Below are positions 1 to 9,700 of a DNA stretch of 64,000 bases, piece by piece (position 1 is the first letter of the stretch; every line of letters begins with the position of its first letter). The DNA lies in the NCBI RefSeq assembly GCF_003725995.1, contig NZ_QIBX01000002.1, positions 161,198-225,197 of the forward strand, in the 5' to 3' direction. Both the position numbers and the translations under genes were made by a program. The notes under the pieces were generated by a model. The model worked only from the letters and a program-made list of their open reading frames with translations, was not told the origin of the DNA and did not search any database. The stretch comes from Slackia equolifaciens. GTDB lineage: Bacteria > Actinomycetota > Coriobacteriia > Coriobacteriales > Eggerthellaceae.

Positions 1-87
1 CATGGTCTCGATACGGCTTTCAAGGTTCTTTTTGACCTTGTTCTCATAGCCGGAATACGTGTGGAGCACGTACCATTTCTTTGCCAT
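1..87 (-). CDS. nusG: NusG transcription factor, 5' end only (partial)
   Basis: Only the first 29 codons lie in the window; the rest runs off the left edge. The N-terminus [18 protein letters not shown] is the start of the NGN domain of NusG, which binds RNA polymerase and affects pausing and Rho termination. It starts 1 nt after the secE stop codon, as in the standard bacterial secE-nusG pair. Identification rests on this short but highly characteristic stretch plus gene order. Confidence 0.93.
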   Translation of the reverse strand, partial: MAKKWYVLHTYSGYENKVKKNLESRIETM

Positions 88-88
88 G

Positions 89-490
89 CTAGGCTCCTAT
101 CCCGGAAAGAGCAACCATCAGAGGCGTGATAATCAGGTTGTCCAGAACGGCGACGAATACGCCGAAAAACACCAGCGCGGCAACGACAACGCCCGTCCAA
201 CGAAGCACCTCGGGGCGTGTAGGCCACGTAACGCGCTTCAGCTCGGCCTTAACCTCGCGCAGGAACTTGAAGCGCTGCTTCTTGGGCTTGGCAGCCTTCT
301 TTTCCTCCGCCTTCTTGGCGGGCTTGGCGTCGGCGCTCTTGGCCTTGGACTTGAACAAGCCCTTTTTCTCCGGAGCGGCCTCCTCTACGGTTGCCTCTAC
401 GGCGTTGGCCTCACGCTCGGCAGCCTGGGCTTTGCGCGCCTGACGCGCAGCAGATGCCTTTGCCCTTTGCGTTTTGGATTTCTTCGCCAT
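89..490 (-). CDS. secE: Preprotein translocase subunit SecE
   Basis: Encodes 133 residues. The first 70 or so are a Lys/Ala-rich, low-complexity cytoplasmic extension; the conserved SecE part ([20 protein letters not shown]) follows and leads into a single membrane helix around residues 98-125. SecE clamps SecY in the plasma-membrane Sec channel. It sits between tRNA-Trp and nusG. The long charged N-terminal tail is typical of actinobacterial SecE. Confidence 0.96.
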   Translation of the reverse strand: MAKKSKTQRAKASAARQARKAQAAEREANAVEATVEEAAPEKKGLFKSKAKSADAKPAKKAEEKKAAKPKKQRFKFLREVKAELKRVTWPTRPEVLRWTGVVVAALVFFGVFVAVLDNLIITPLMVALSGIGA

Positions 491-559
491 GTCCTCTTAT
501 CCCTTATGCGGCACAGGGCCGCAGAATCGCCTTTGACAAATTTTGACCAAACAGCAAAA

Positions 560-585
560 CAAGCAGCTCGCGTTGAAGCTGCTTG
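560..585 (-). terminator. Hairpin between tRNA-Trp and secE, possible terminator or attenuator
   Basis: A 9-bp stem (CAAGCAGCT with AGCTGCTTG, loop of 8) is followed on the minus strand by a T-rich tail (GTTTTGCTGTTT). It lies 8 nt after the mature tRNA-Trp 3' end and may terminate part of the transcripts or mark tRNA processing before secE-nusG. Confidence 0.5.
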
Positions 586-592
586 AACAAGC

Positions 593-668
593 TGGCACGC
601 CAGGAAGGACTCGAACCCTCAACTTGCGGTTTTGGAGACCGCTGCTCTACCAATTGAACTACTGGCGT
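593..668 (-). tRNA. tRNA-Trp (CCA)
   Basis: A 76-nt cloverleaf with 7-bp acceptor stem (ACGCCAG with CTGGCGT), anticodon CCA, T-loop GGTTCGAGTCC and encoded 3' CCA. It lies between rpmG and secE, a conserved position in bacteria. Confidence 0.97.
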
Positions 669-680
669 GTTTCCCTTATC

Positions 681-830
681 TTATCGAGTTTCCTTGTGCA
701 GAGTGTGCTTACGGCACCACTTGCAGTATTTCTTCATCTCGATGCGATCCGGATTATTCTGCTTGTTCTTTTTGGTCGTGTAGTTACGGCGCTTGCACTC
801 GGTGCACGCCAGAGTGACCAACGTACGCAT
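681..830 (-). CDS. rpmG: 50S ribosomal protein L33
   Basis: A 49-residue protein starting [19 protein letters not shown] with two Cys pairs (CTEC and CKWC), the zinc-binding (C+) form of L33. The start at 830 is chosen because a GAAGGAG ribosome-binding site lies 6 nt upstream; the frame is open further upstream but that part is not conserved. It sits between tuf and tRNA-Trp. Confidence 0.95.
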   Translation of the reverse strand: MRTLVTLACTECKRRNYTTKKNKQNNPDRIEMKKYCKWCRKHTLHKETR

Positions 831-895
831 GAATTCTCCTTCAGAATGATTGAATCGTAGCTTGTTTCGTACACATAGGAGCACTTCCGTGATAA

Positions 896-922
896 ACGGA
901 GCCCGCATAAGGCGGGCTCCGT
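896..922 (-). terminator. Intrinsic terminator after tuf
   Basis: An 11-bp perfect stem (ACGGAGCCCGC / GCGGGCTCCGT) with a 5-nt loop lies 29 nt downstream of the tuf stop, followed on the minus strand by TTTATC. It should end most tuf transcripts, so rpmG-secE-nusG depend on read-through or a weak promoter in 831-895. Confidence 0.75.
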
Positions 923-951
923 CATCGAATCACGTCCAGTATCAAGAGTGG

Positions 952-2154
<1,203 letters not shown>

Positions 2155-2240
2155 TATTCCTCCTCTTGGAATGGTCGAATGACCAAATACTAACGTGATA
2201 CTAATACACGCGCCCAAAGGACGCGTGTACGTGATGCAAA

Positions 2241-2317
2241 TGGTAGCGGTGACTGGATTCGAACCAGTGACGCCACGGGTATGAACCGTGTGCTCTAACC
2301 AACTGAGCTACACCGCC
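2241..2317 (-). tRNA. tRNA-Met (CAT), elongator type
   Basis: A 77-nt cloverleaf with encoded CCA and anticodon loop TTCATAC. The anticodon stem is CACGG/CCGTG and lacks the three G-C pairs of initiator tRNA, so it is read as the elongator. The first acceptor pair is G-U. Confidence 0.93.
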
Positions 2318-2360
2318 GTGTATAACTCGCATTGCCAAGGGCAATGATGAGCAGGTAAAC

Positions 2361-2436
2361 TGGAGCCCGCGACCGGACTTGAACCGGTGACCTCTTCGTT
2401 ACCAACGAAGTGCTCTACCGACTGAGCTACACGGGC
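2361..2436 (-). tRNA. tRNA-Thr (GGT)
   Basis: A 76-nt cloverleaf with anticodon loop TTGGTAA (anticodon GGT), acceptor stem GCCCGTG and encoded CCA. It is 4 nt from tRNA-Tyr and part of the same transcript. Confidence 0.96.
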
Positions 2437-2440
2437 GAAC

Positions 2441-2525
2441 TGGTGGGCGCGCTAGGATTCGAACCTAGGTAGGCAGAGCCAACGGGTTTACAGCCCGTCC
2501 CCTTTAACCACTCGGGCACACGCCC
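2441..2525 (-). tRNA. tRNA-Tyr (GTA)
   Basis: An 85-nt class II tRNA with a long variable arm, anticodon loop CTGTAAA (anticodon GTA), acceptor stem GGGCGTG and encoded CCA. It is the first gene after the promoter at 2615-2643. Confidence 0.96.
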
Positions 2526-2614
2526 AGTTCATCAAAGTGCTCGATGCGTTATGTGTACTTATCAAGCTGCCGCTTTCGCGTTTCGCAGATGTTCCCGAAC
2601 GCGAGAGCGAAAGC

Positions 2615-2643
2615 ATAATACGCTAGCATCCTAGTCGTGTCAA
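2615..2643 (-). promoter_or_regulatory. Strong sigma-70 type promoter for the tRNA-tuf operon
   Basis: On the minus strand TTGACA (2638-2643), exactly 17 nt, then TATTAT (2615-2620). Transcription should begin near 2607, about 80 nt before tRNA-Tyr. The near-perfect boxes fit a stable RNA/translation operon. Confidence 0.9.
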
Positions 2644-3047
2644 CACTTTACACGCCTCCGGGCGTATCCATTCATATCCTGTTCATATCGACGCTCTGGC
2701 CTGGTATTTTCTTAGACTTGACATGCCATCACCCTCCTTCTTGACGTAATTGCGCGAAAAATTTTTTCAAAAAAGTTTTTGGCTAATCGCCGGTTTTTCC
2801 TTGCGTTAAACCGCTCATGCGCAACCGGATGACGGCCCCTCATCCGCCTTCACGCCAATAAGATTATTCGTTTCCTTTCCCTGAAACTGGAAGGGCGAGC
2901 CCTCTGGACTCGCCCCGCACATTTGAATCTCTCCACGCGTTTATATCTTATATGTTGGAAATCTGCTTGCCGTAAGAACTTGTGACGTGCGCAACTCGCC
3001 TATTGCCCCTAAGTCACCGCTCCCCTTCTTGCGACCGGTATTGCCTC
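2644..3047. other. Intergenic region without a recognised gene
   Basis: No convincing gene. It contains an AT-rich patch of A and T runs (about 2757-2785) and a 7-bp hairpin (GGGCGAG/CTCGCCC, 2893-2915) about 130 nt downstream of the putP stop, which could be a weak terminator but lacks a clear T tract. Confidence 0.5.
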
Positions 3048-4616
3048 CTATACATCAGCATCCATATAGGAATCGAACTCATCGGTAATCTTCTTCGACG
3101 GCGGCTCCGTCAGAAGCGACACCACCACAATGGCGATCAGCGAGAAGATGAAGCCCGGCAAAAGCTCGTACACGCCGAAGATACCGCCGAGCGGCTTGAT
3201 TGCAAAGCTCCACACGATAACGGTGACGGCGCCCACAAGCATGCCCGCCAAGGCGCCTTGCTTATTGGTGCGACGCCAATACAGGCTCAAAAGCATAAGC
3301 GGTCCGAAGCTTGCGCCGAAGCCCGCCCAGGCATATGACACCACCTGGAAAATCGAAGAGTTCTGATCGAGCGCGATCACGATGCCAAAAATGAGAATCA
3401 CGGTCAGCGCCACGCGCGACACGAACATGCACTGCGCCTCGGTCGCGTTTTTGTTGATGATGCCTTTATACAGGTTCTGCGAAATGGCGGATCCGGCAAT
3501 AAGCAGATAGCTCGAAGAGGAAGACATGGTGGCGGCGAAAATGCCCGACACCACGAGGCCGCACACGAACGCGGGCAGCATCACCTGCGCCAGCAGAATG
3601 AAGATGTTCTCGGCGCTCGACGAGGTAAGGAACGCGTCAGGCATGGCGGCGCGGCCCACAAGACCGATGCACACCGCACTAGCCAGAGAGATGACCACCC
3701 AAATGGTGGCAATGATGCGGCTCTTTTTGATCTCGTCGGAATGCCGCACGCTCATGAAGCGCACGAGCACCTGCGGCATGCCGAAGTAACCCAGGCCCCA
3801 CGCAAGGCAGCCCACGATGGTCACGATGCCGGTGCCATAGACGGCCGCATCGCCGAACACGGGCATGCCGTTCTCCACAAGCTGCACGCCATCGGGTCCG
3901 AGCGTGGGGTTCGCCTGCTCGGTGGCGGAAAGGAAGCCGGGGATGGACTGGAGGAATGCCACGGTGTTGTCCACGCCGCCCGCCATGCCCACGCTGCCAA
4001 CGAACACGATGACCAGCGCGCAAATCATGATGGTGCCCTGGATCAGGTCGGTCGTGCATACCGAAAGGTAGCCGCCCACGAACGTGTACACGAACACCAC
4101 AAGGGCGCCGAGGATCATCATGGTGGTGTAATCGAGGCCGAACAGCTGCGTGAACAGCTTTCCGCACGTAACAAAGCAGCTGCCGCAATAGATGCAGAAG
4201 AACAGCAGAATGATGATGGCTGCAACGCTCATCAGCACGCGCTTGTCGTCATGGAAGCGATTGCTGAAGAAATCGGGCAGCGTGATGGAGTTGCCAGCCA
4301 CCTCAGAATACTTGCGCAGACGGCGCGCCACGAACTTCCAGTTAAGATAGGTGCCAATCGCCAGGCCGATGGCCGTCCACATGGCGTTCGACGCACCCAT
4401 GAAGTACGCGATACCCGGCAGGCCCATGAGCAGCCAACCCGACATGTCGGATGCCTCGGCAGAAAGAGCCGTAAGCCAAGGGCCCAACCCTCGCCCGCCC
4501 AGGAAATAGCTCTCGGAATCTTTGTTCGACTTCTTCAAATAGAAAAAGCCCACCGACAGCACGACGATGAAGTACAGCGCCATTGCTGCGATGACTTGGA
4601 TATCGTTACTCGACAT
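3048..4616 (-). CDS. putP: Sodium/proline symporter, PutP type (SSS family)
   Basis: A 522-residue polytopic membrane protein with about 13 predicted helices. The N-terminal region YFLGGRGLGPWLTALSAEAS followed by DMSGWLLMGLPG is the signature of the PutP branch, including the conserved Ser/Asp around the sodium site. It imports proline with sodium. Length matches the family. It is divergent from an aminotransferase gene with a 184-nt shared regulatory region. A GGGG ribosome-binding site precedes the ATG. Confidence 0.93.
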   Translation of the reverse strand: MSSNDIQVIAAMALYFIVVLSVGFFYLKKSNKDSESYFLGGRGLGPWLTALSAEASDMSGWLLMGLPGIAYFMGASNAMWTAIGLAIGTYLNWKFVARRLRKYSEVAGNSITLPDFFSNRFHDDKRVLMSVAAIIILLFFCIYCGSCFVTCGKLFTQLFGLDYTTMMILGALVVFVYTFVGGYLSVCTTDLIQGTIMICALVIVFVGSVGMAGGVDNTVAFLQSIPGFLSATEQANPTLGPDGVQLVENGMPVFGDAAVYGTGIVTIVGCLAWGLGYFGMPQVLVRFMSVRHSDEIKKSRIIATIWVVISLASAVCIGLVGRAAMPDAFLTSSSAENIFILLAQVMLPAFVCGLVVSGIFAATMSSSSSYLLIAGSAISQNLYKGIINKNATEAQCMFVSRVALTVILIFGIVIALDQNSSIFQVVSYAWAGFGASFGPLMLLSLYWRRTNKQGALAGMLVGAVTVIVWSFAIKPLGGIFGVYELLPGFIFSLIAIVVVSLLTEPPSKKITDEFDSYMDADV

Positions 4617-4676
4617 CTGAAACCCCTCTAGTGTACTTTGCGCCCTTTTGGCGCCGGCATGAAAACATAGCCTGCA

Positions 4677-4740
4677 ATTATACGGTAAAGTGCATGCGAT
4701 GGGCTTGACATGCTTTATTTTGGTAAAGTGTCGCCCTGGA
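4677..4740. promoter_or_regulatory. Divergent control region of putP and the aminotransferase
   Basis: A minus-strand TATAAT box (4677-4682) faces putP but has no clear -35. The 9-mer GGTAAAGTG occurs twice in the same orientation (4684-4692 and 4732-4740), the first copy next to that -10 box, so it may be a regulator site. A TTGACA (4705-4710) faces the aminotransferase but has no matching -10. Confidence 0.4.
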
Positions 4741-4800
4741 CGGCAGATGCGAACATATGCGGCAGCGCGAAAGCGTTGCCGCCGGATAAGGAGGAATGCC

Positions 4801-6078
4801 GTGAGCTATGCAGAATTGAGCCGCGAGGAGCTCGAGGCGCTGAAGGCGGCGCTCGAGGCCGAATACGCCGAGCACTGCGCTAAAGGGCTTGCGCTGAATA
4901 TGGCACGCGGAAAGCCGGGGGCCGATCAGCTGGCCCTGAGCCTTCCAATGCTCGATTGCGTGAATGCGACTACAGAGCTTTTTGCCGAAGACGGCACCGA
5001 TTGCCGCAACTACGGCGTGATGGACGGCATCCCCGAGGCAAAGAGGCTCATGGCGTCAATCATGGACCACGACGCTGAGCGCGTGTGCGTATTCGGCAAC
5101 TCCAGTCTCAATATTATGTATGACCTCGTAAGCCACGGCATGCTCTACGGCTACCTGGGCGCACCTGCGTGGAAGACGCTGCCCGAGATTGCATGGATTT
5201 GCCCCTCCCCCGGATATGACCGCCACTTTGCCATCTGCGAACAGCTAGGGATTCGCATGATCCCCGTAAGAATGACGGAGACGGGGCCTGACATGGACGA
5301 AGTGGAGCGCATCGCGGCGTCCGACGCTTCAGTCAAAGGCATCTGGTGCGTGCCGCAGTACTCCAATCCTACTGGCGCCGTGTACTCCGATGAGGTGGTG
5401 CGTCGCCTGGCGTCGATGGAATGCGCCGCGGAGGATTTCCGAATCTTTTGGGATAACGCCTACTGCGTGCATCATTTGTACGAGGGACGCGAGGCGCATG
5501 TGGCTGACATCGCTGCGGCATGCGAGGCGTCCGGCCACCCCGACCGCTACTTCAAGTTTGCAAGCACTTCCAAGGTGACGTTCCCCGGCGCAGGTATTGC
5601 GGCTGTGGCGGCAAGCGCGGCAAACATCGCTGAAATCAAATCGCGCGTGGGCGTGCAAACCGTAGGCTACGATAAGCTCAACCAGCTGCGTCATGTGAAG
5701 TTTTTGGGCGACGCGAACGGCATGGCCGAGCACATGAAGAAGCATGCCGCCATTATCGCGCCAAAGTTCGATATGGTTCTCGACATGCTTGAAGCGGGCC
5801 TTGAGGGCGTTGGCGCCACGTGGAGCAAGCCAGACGGCGGTTACTTCATCAGCTTCGAGGGTCTTCCCGGCACCGCCAAGCGCACCGTGGCTCTGGCGAA
5901 AGAGGCGGGCGTAACCATGACCGGCGCCGGCGCCACCTGGCCTTACAAGAATGACCCGCGCGACACCAACATCCGCATAGCCCCCACCCTACCGCCCATG
6001 AATGAGCTTGAGCAGGCAATGGAGGTGTTCGTCTGCTGCGTTAAGCTTGCGAGCGTGGAGGCGCTGCTGGCGGAATAG
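4801..6078 (+). CDS. Class I aminotransferase of the aspartate aminotransferase / MocR-like C-terminal subgroup
   Basis: A 425-residue PLP enzyme. The opening AELSREELEALKAALEAEY and LNMARGKPG are typical of the actinobacterial stand-alone aspartate aminotransferase subgroup (Pfam Aminotran_MocR). Conserved features: NYGVMDGIPEAK substrate region, YSNPTGAV (Asn binding PLP), WDNAYCVHHL (Asp and Tyr binding the PLP ring) and the PLP lysine in FASTSKVTFPGAG. The GTG at 4801 is chosen because GGAGG lies 7 nt upstream; the open frame before it is not conserved. Exact substrate is inferred, aspartate being most likely. Confidence 0.87.
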   Translation: MSYAELSREELEALKAALEAEYAEHCAKGLALNMARGKPGADQLALSLPMLDCVNATTELFAEDGTDCRNYGVMDGIPEAKRLMASIMDHDAERVCVFGNSSLNIMYDLVSHGMLYGYLGAPAWKTLPEIAWICPSPGYDRHFAICEQLGIRMIPVRMTETGPDMDEVERIAASDASVKGIWCVPQYSNPTGAVYSDEVVRRLASMECAAEDFRIFWDNAYCVHHLYEGREAHVADIAAACEASGHPDRYFKFASTSKVTFPGAGIAAVAASAANIAEIKSRVGVQTVGYDKLNQLRHVKFLGDANGMAEHMKKHAAIIAPKFDMVLDMLEAGLEGVGATWSKPDGGYFISFEGLPGTAKRTVALAKEAGVTMTGAGATWPYKNDPRDTNIRIAPTLPPMNELEQAMEVFVCCVKLASVEALLAE

Positions 6079-6092
6079 CTTCGCTTGAGGAT

Positions 6093-6127
6093 GAGGGCGG
6101 TCGACGGTATACGCGCCGACCGCCCTC
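6093..6127 (+). terminator. Intrinsic terminator after the aminotransferase
   Basis: An 11-bp perfect stem GAGGGCGGTCG / CGACCGCCCTC with a 13-nt loop, 14 nt after the stop codon, followed by CTTTG. The T tract is short. Confidence 0.65.
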
Positions 6128-6249
6128 CTTTGAAACGACGCAATACTTCCAAACTAGAGTTGCTCGAATAACAAGCTGACGATCGGCTTCGCTAGGCACA
6201 ACCCAAAGCGCATACAGACAGGTGCGGCATACGTTGAACAACTCTGCAT

Positions 6250-6306
6250 ATGCTCTATTCTTGCCGTCTTGGGCGCTAAGTGCACAAGACGGCAAGAATA
6301 GAGCAT
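6250..6306. repeat. Perfect 22-bp inverted repeat, hairpin element family A, copy 1
   Basis: Arms 6250-6271 and 6285-6306 are perfectly complementary over 22 bp, with a 13-nt loop. The outer bases TGCTCTATTC and GAATAGAGCA recur in copy 2 at 6418-6472. There is no T tract and the nearest gene end is 170 nt away, so it is not a simple terminator. Confidence 0.85.
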
Positions 6307-6417
6307 CGACTGCGACAGGCGGCAAAGCAAATGCCGTTGCAGGAGAATATTGAACTGGGATTATGTTGGAATAACCCCGTTATCTTCTACGCAAGAAGCT
6401 ACCGCCAAGAATAAACC

Positions 6418-6472
6418 TGCTCTATTCCCAACCTTTCGGACATCAGGTGCACGAAACGGGAGCAATAGAGCA
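6418..6472. repeat. Hairpin element family A, copy 2
   Basis: Exactly 55 nt like the core of copy 1 (6251-6305). It shares the terminal TGCTCTATTC and AATAGAGCA arms, the central TGCAC at the same offset, and an inner TTTCG/CGAAA stem, while the middle of the arms has diverged on both sides. It lies 112 nt after copy 1. Confidence 0.75.
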
Positions 6473-6520
6473 AGTCGAAGCGTGAATAACGAGAATGAAA
6501 GACAAGAAACCAACGTTGGA

Positions 6521-6624
6521 GCACTTGGCGATACCCCAGCTTCAGTCACACTCGCAAATGGCATGCGATTTGAAGCACTTGGCGATGTCCCAGCTTCAGT
6601 CATGCTCGCGAACGGCGCGCGAGC
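6521..6624. repeat. Two tandem copies of a 54-bp unit
   Basis: Units start at 6521 and 6575, both beginning GCACTTGGCGAT and carrying CCCAGCTTCAGTCA. The unit length is a multiple of three and all frames stay open for a while, but there is no ribosome-binding site and no recognisable protein, so no gene is called in 6128-6714. Confidence 0.75.
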
Positions 6625-6714
6625 ATAGCAAGCGCGCCCGAGTGGGCGATGAGGCTCCAAATATCCGGTTTCCCTTCTGAGCTGGTGCGAGGAGTGGGGA
6701 TAGGGGTTCTAAAG

Positions 6715-6752
6715 GGGGGAAGGGGCGAGGAAACATCCTCGCCCCTTCCCCC
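6715..6752 (-). terminator. Strong intrinsic terminator after nifJ
   Basis: A 17-bp perfect GC-rich stem (6715-6731 with 6736-6752) and AACA loop, followed on the minus strand by CTTTAGAA, 18 nt beyond the nifJ stop. Confidence 0.85.
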
Positions 6753-6770
6753 TTAGACTAGCGTCGCAGA

Positions 6771-9700
6771 CTACTCCTTGTCGTACATCGCCTTGAGATC
6801 GACCAGATGCTGATAGCGCTCCATGGCCGCTTCCTCGCTGCGCTCGAAGAGGTTCTCGGCGCGCTCGGGGAACTCGCGGGTCAGACGGCTGTAGCGTGCC
6901 TCGTTCATCAGGAACTCACGATAGCCGCCCGCAGGCTCCTTGGAATCGAGGATGAACTTCTTGCCGGCGGGAGCCGCAGGATTGAAGCGATACAGGTTCC
7001 AATACCCGCAATCCACCGCGCGCTTCATCTCGTCCTGGCAGTTCGCCATGCCGCCCTTGATCGAATGCATCTCGCAGGGGCTGTAGCCGATGATCAGCGA
7101 AGGTCCGGGGTACGCCTCCGCCTCGGCGATAGCCTTGACGGTCTGCGCGGGCTTGGCGCCCATAGCCACCTGCGCCACGTACACATATCCGTACGCCATG
7201 GCGATTTCGGCCAGGCTCTTCTTCTTGATATCCTTACCGGCGGCGGCAAACTGTGCCACCTGACCGATATTGGAAGCCTTGGAAGCCTGACCGCCCGTGT
7301 TGGAGTACACCTCGGTGTCGAACACGAACACGTTCACGTCCTCACCGGAAGCAAGCACGTGGTCCAAACCACCGTATCCGATGTCGTACGCCCAACCGTC
7401 GCCGCCGAAGATCCACACGCTCTTCTTGGTCAGGTATTCCTTGTTGTCAAGAATCGCCTGCGCGTTGGCAGCGCCCTCGGCGCACTCGCCCGCTGCGATC
7501 TTCTCAAGCTCGGCGATATAGGCCGCGGCGGTCGCCTTGCTTGCCTCCGCATCTCCGCGAGCGTCGAGCCATGCCTGCGCGGCTTCCTTCGCCTCGGCAG
7601 AAGCGCCCTCGGCAGCGAGGAGATTCTCGGTGCGAGCAACCAGGGTGTCGCGCACTGCCTCGTAACCTAGAAGCATGCCCAAGCCATGCTCGGCGTTGTC
7701 CTCGAAAAGCGAGTTCGACCAAGCGGGACCATGACCGTCTTTGTTCACCGTATACGGCGACGTGGCTGCCGGACCGCCCCAGATCGAGGAGCATCCAGTG
7801 GCGTTTGCGACGTACATGCGATCGCCGAACAGCTGCGTGACCAAGCGCGCATACGCGGTTTCGGCGCAGCCGGCACATGCGCCGGAGAACTCGAGCAGCG
7901 GCTGCTTGAACTGGCTGCCCTTGACGGTGGCGTCCTCAAGCTGCGGCTTGGGGGCAACGTTGTCCACGCAGTAGTCGAACGCGGCCTGCTGGGCCAGCTG
8001 GCCTTCGGCGGGCGCCATGAAAAGAGAATCCGTGGGGCACTGGCCCACGCACACTTCGCAACCCATGCAGTCGAGCGGCGAGATGACAAGCGTGTACTGC
8101 AGACCGGCAGCGGCCTTGCCCTTGGCGGGCACCAGGACGCAAGACTCGGGGGCGGCAGCAGCCTCCTCTTCGGTGAGGGCGAAGGGACGAATAGTGGCGT
8201 GCGGGCACACATACGAGCACTGATTGCACTGGATGCACTTGGCGGGATCCCACACGGGAACGCTCACGGCAACGCCGCGCTTCTCGTAAGCTGCAGCACC
8301 CTGCTCGAACTGACCGTCGGCGTAATCGACGAACGCGGACACGGGCAGGCTGTCACCGTTCATGTTACCCACGGGCTCCATGACCTCGCGCACCTGCTTG
8401 ACCAGCTCGGGGCGGCCCTTGAGCTCATCGACCGCAGCCTCATCGGAGGCATTCGCCCACTCGGCGGGCACCTCAATGCGGGTATACGCGCTCGCGCCCA
8501 GGTCGATCGCCTTGTGATTGCGGTCGACCATCTCCTGCCCCTTCTTCATGTAGGACTTGGTGGCCGCATCTTTCATATATTTGATAGCGTCGTCCTGCGG
8601 AATCACGCCCGCCAACGAGAAGAAGGCCGACTGCAGAATGGTGTTGGTGCGCTTGCCCATTCCGATTTCGATGGCAAGGTCGATGGCGTTGATGGTGTAG
8701 AGCTGGATGTCGTTCTGAGCGATATAACGCTTGGCCTCGGCATCCAGATGATGTTCAAGCTCCTCAGGCGTCCACTGGCAGTTGATCATGAACACGCCGC
8801 CAGGTTTGACGTCCTGCACCATGCGGAAGCCCTTGGTGACATACGACGGATTGTGGCATGCCACGAAGTCGGCCTTGTTGATGTAGTAGGCGCTCTTAAT
8901 GGGACTGTCGCCGAAACGCAGGTGGCTCACGGTGACGCCGCCGGTCTTCTTGGAGTCGTACTGGAAGTACGCCTGAACATATTTATCGGTGTGGTCGCCG
9001 ATGATCTTGATGGAGTTCTTGTTGGCGCCCACAGTGCCGTCACCGCCCAGGCCCCAGAACTTGCACTCGATGGTGCCCGCTGCTGCGGTATTGGGGCTGG
9101 CAGGATCCTCAGGAAGCGACAGATGCGTCACGTCGTCCACGATGCCTACCGTGAACTCGCGCGCAGGCTCGTCCTTCTCGAGCTCCTTGTAGATGGCGAA
9201 CACCGACGAAGGCGGCGTATCCTTGGAGCTCAAGCCGTAACGGCCGCCGCAAACCTTGAGGCCGCCCACGCCTTCCTGAACGAGCGCGTTGACGACATCC
9301 ATGTACAGCGGCTCGCCCACGCTGCCGGGCTCCTTGGTGCGGTCCACAACCGCGATCTTCTTGACGGTCTTGGGCAAGGCGGCCACAAACTTGTCGGTCA
9401 CGAAGGGGCGATACAGGCGCACCTTGACCAGACCCACCTTTTCGCCCTGAGCGTTGAGGTAGTCCACGACCTCCTCCACCACGTCGCAGAAGGAGCCCAT
9501 GGCCACGATCACGCGATCGGCGTCGGGCGCGCCATAGTAGTTGAAGAGCTCGTAGTTGGTGCCCAGCTTGGCGTTTACCTGGTGCATGTACTCCTCGACC
9601 ACGGCGGGCAGGGCGGCATAGTGCGTGTTGCATGCCTCGCGGTGCTGGAAGAAGATGTCGCCGTTTTCATGGCTGCCGCGCATGGACGGACGCTCGGGGT

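Noticed and set aside
2683..2724. A 13-codon minus-strand frame with a very good Shine-Dalgarno (AAGGAGGGTG), upstream of the tRNA-tuf promoter
   Set aside because: Could be a leader peptide, but no promoter is visible and one short frame is weak evidence.
3741..4631. A 296-codon plus-strand frame opposite putP
   Set aside because: Shadow frame, His/Arg-rich and without any domain; putP is clear.
4705..4738. TTGACA followed by TAAAGT as a promoter for the aminotransferase
   Set aside because: The spacing is far too short for a sigma-70 promoter.
6350..6628. A 92-codon plus-strand frame through the 54-bp repeat
   Set aside because: No start signal and no conservation evidence; listed as a DNA repeat only.
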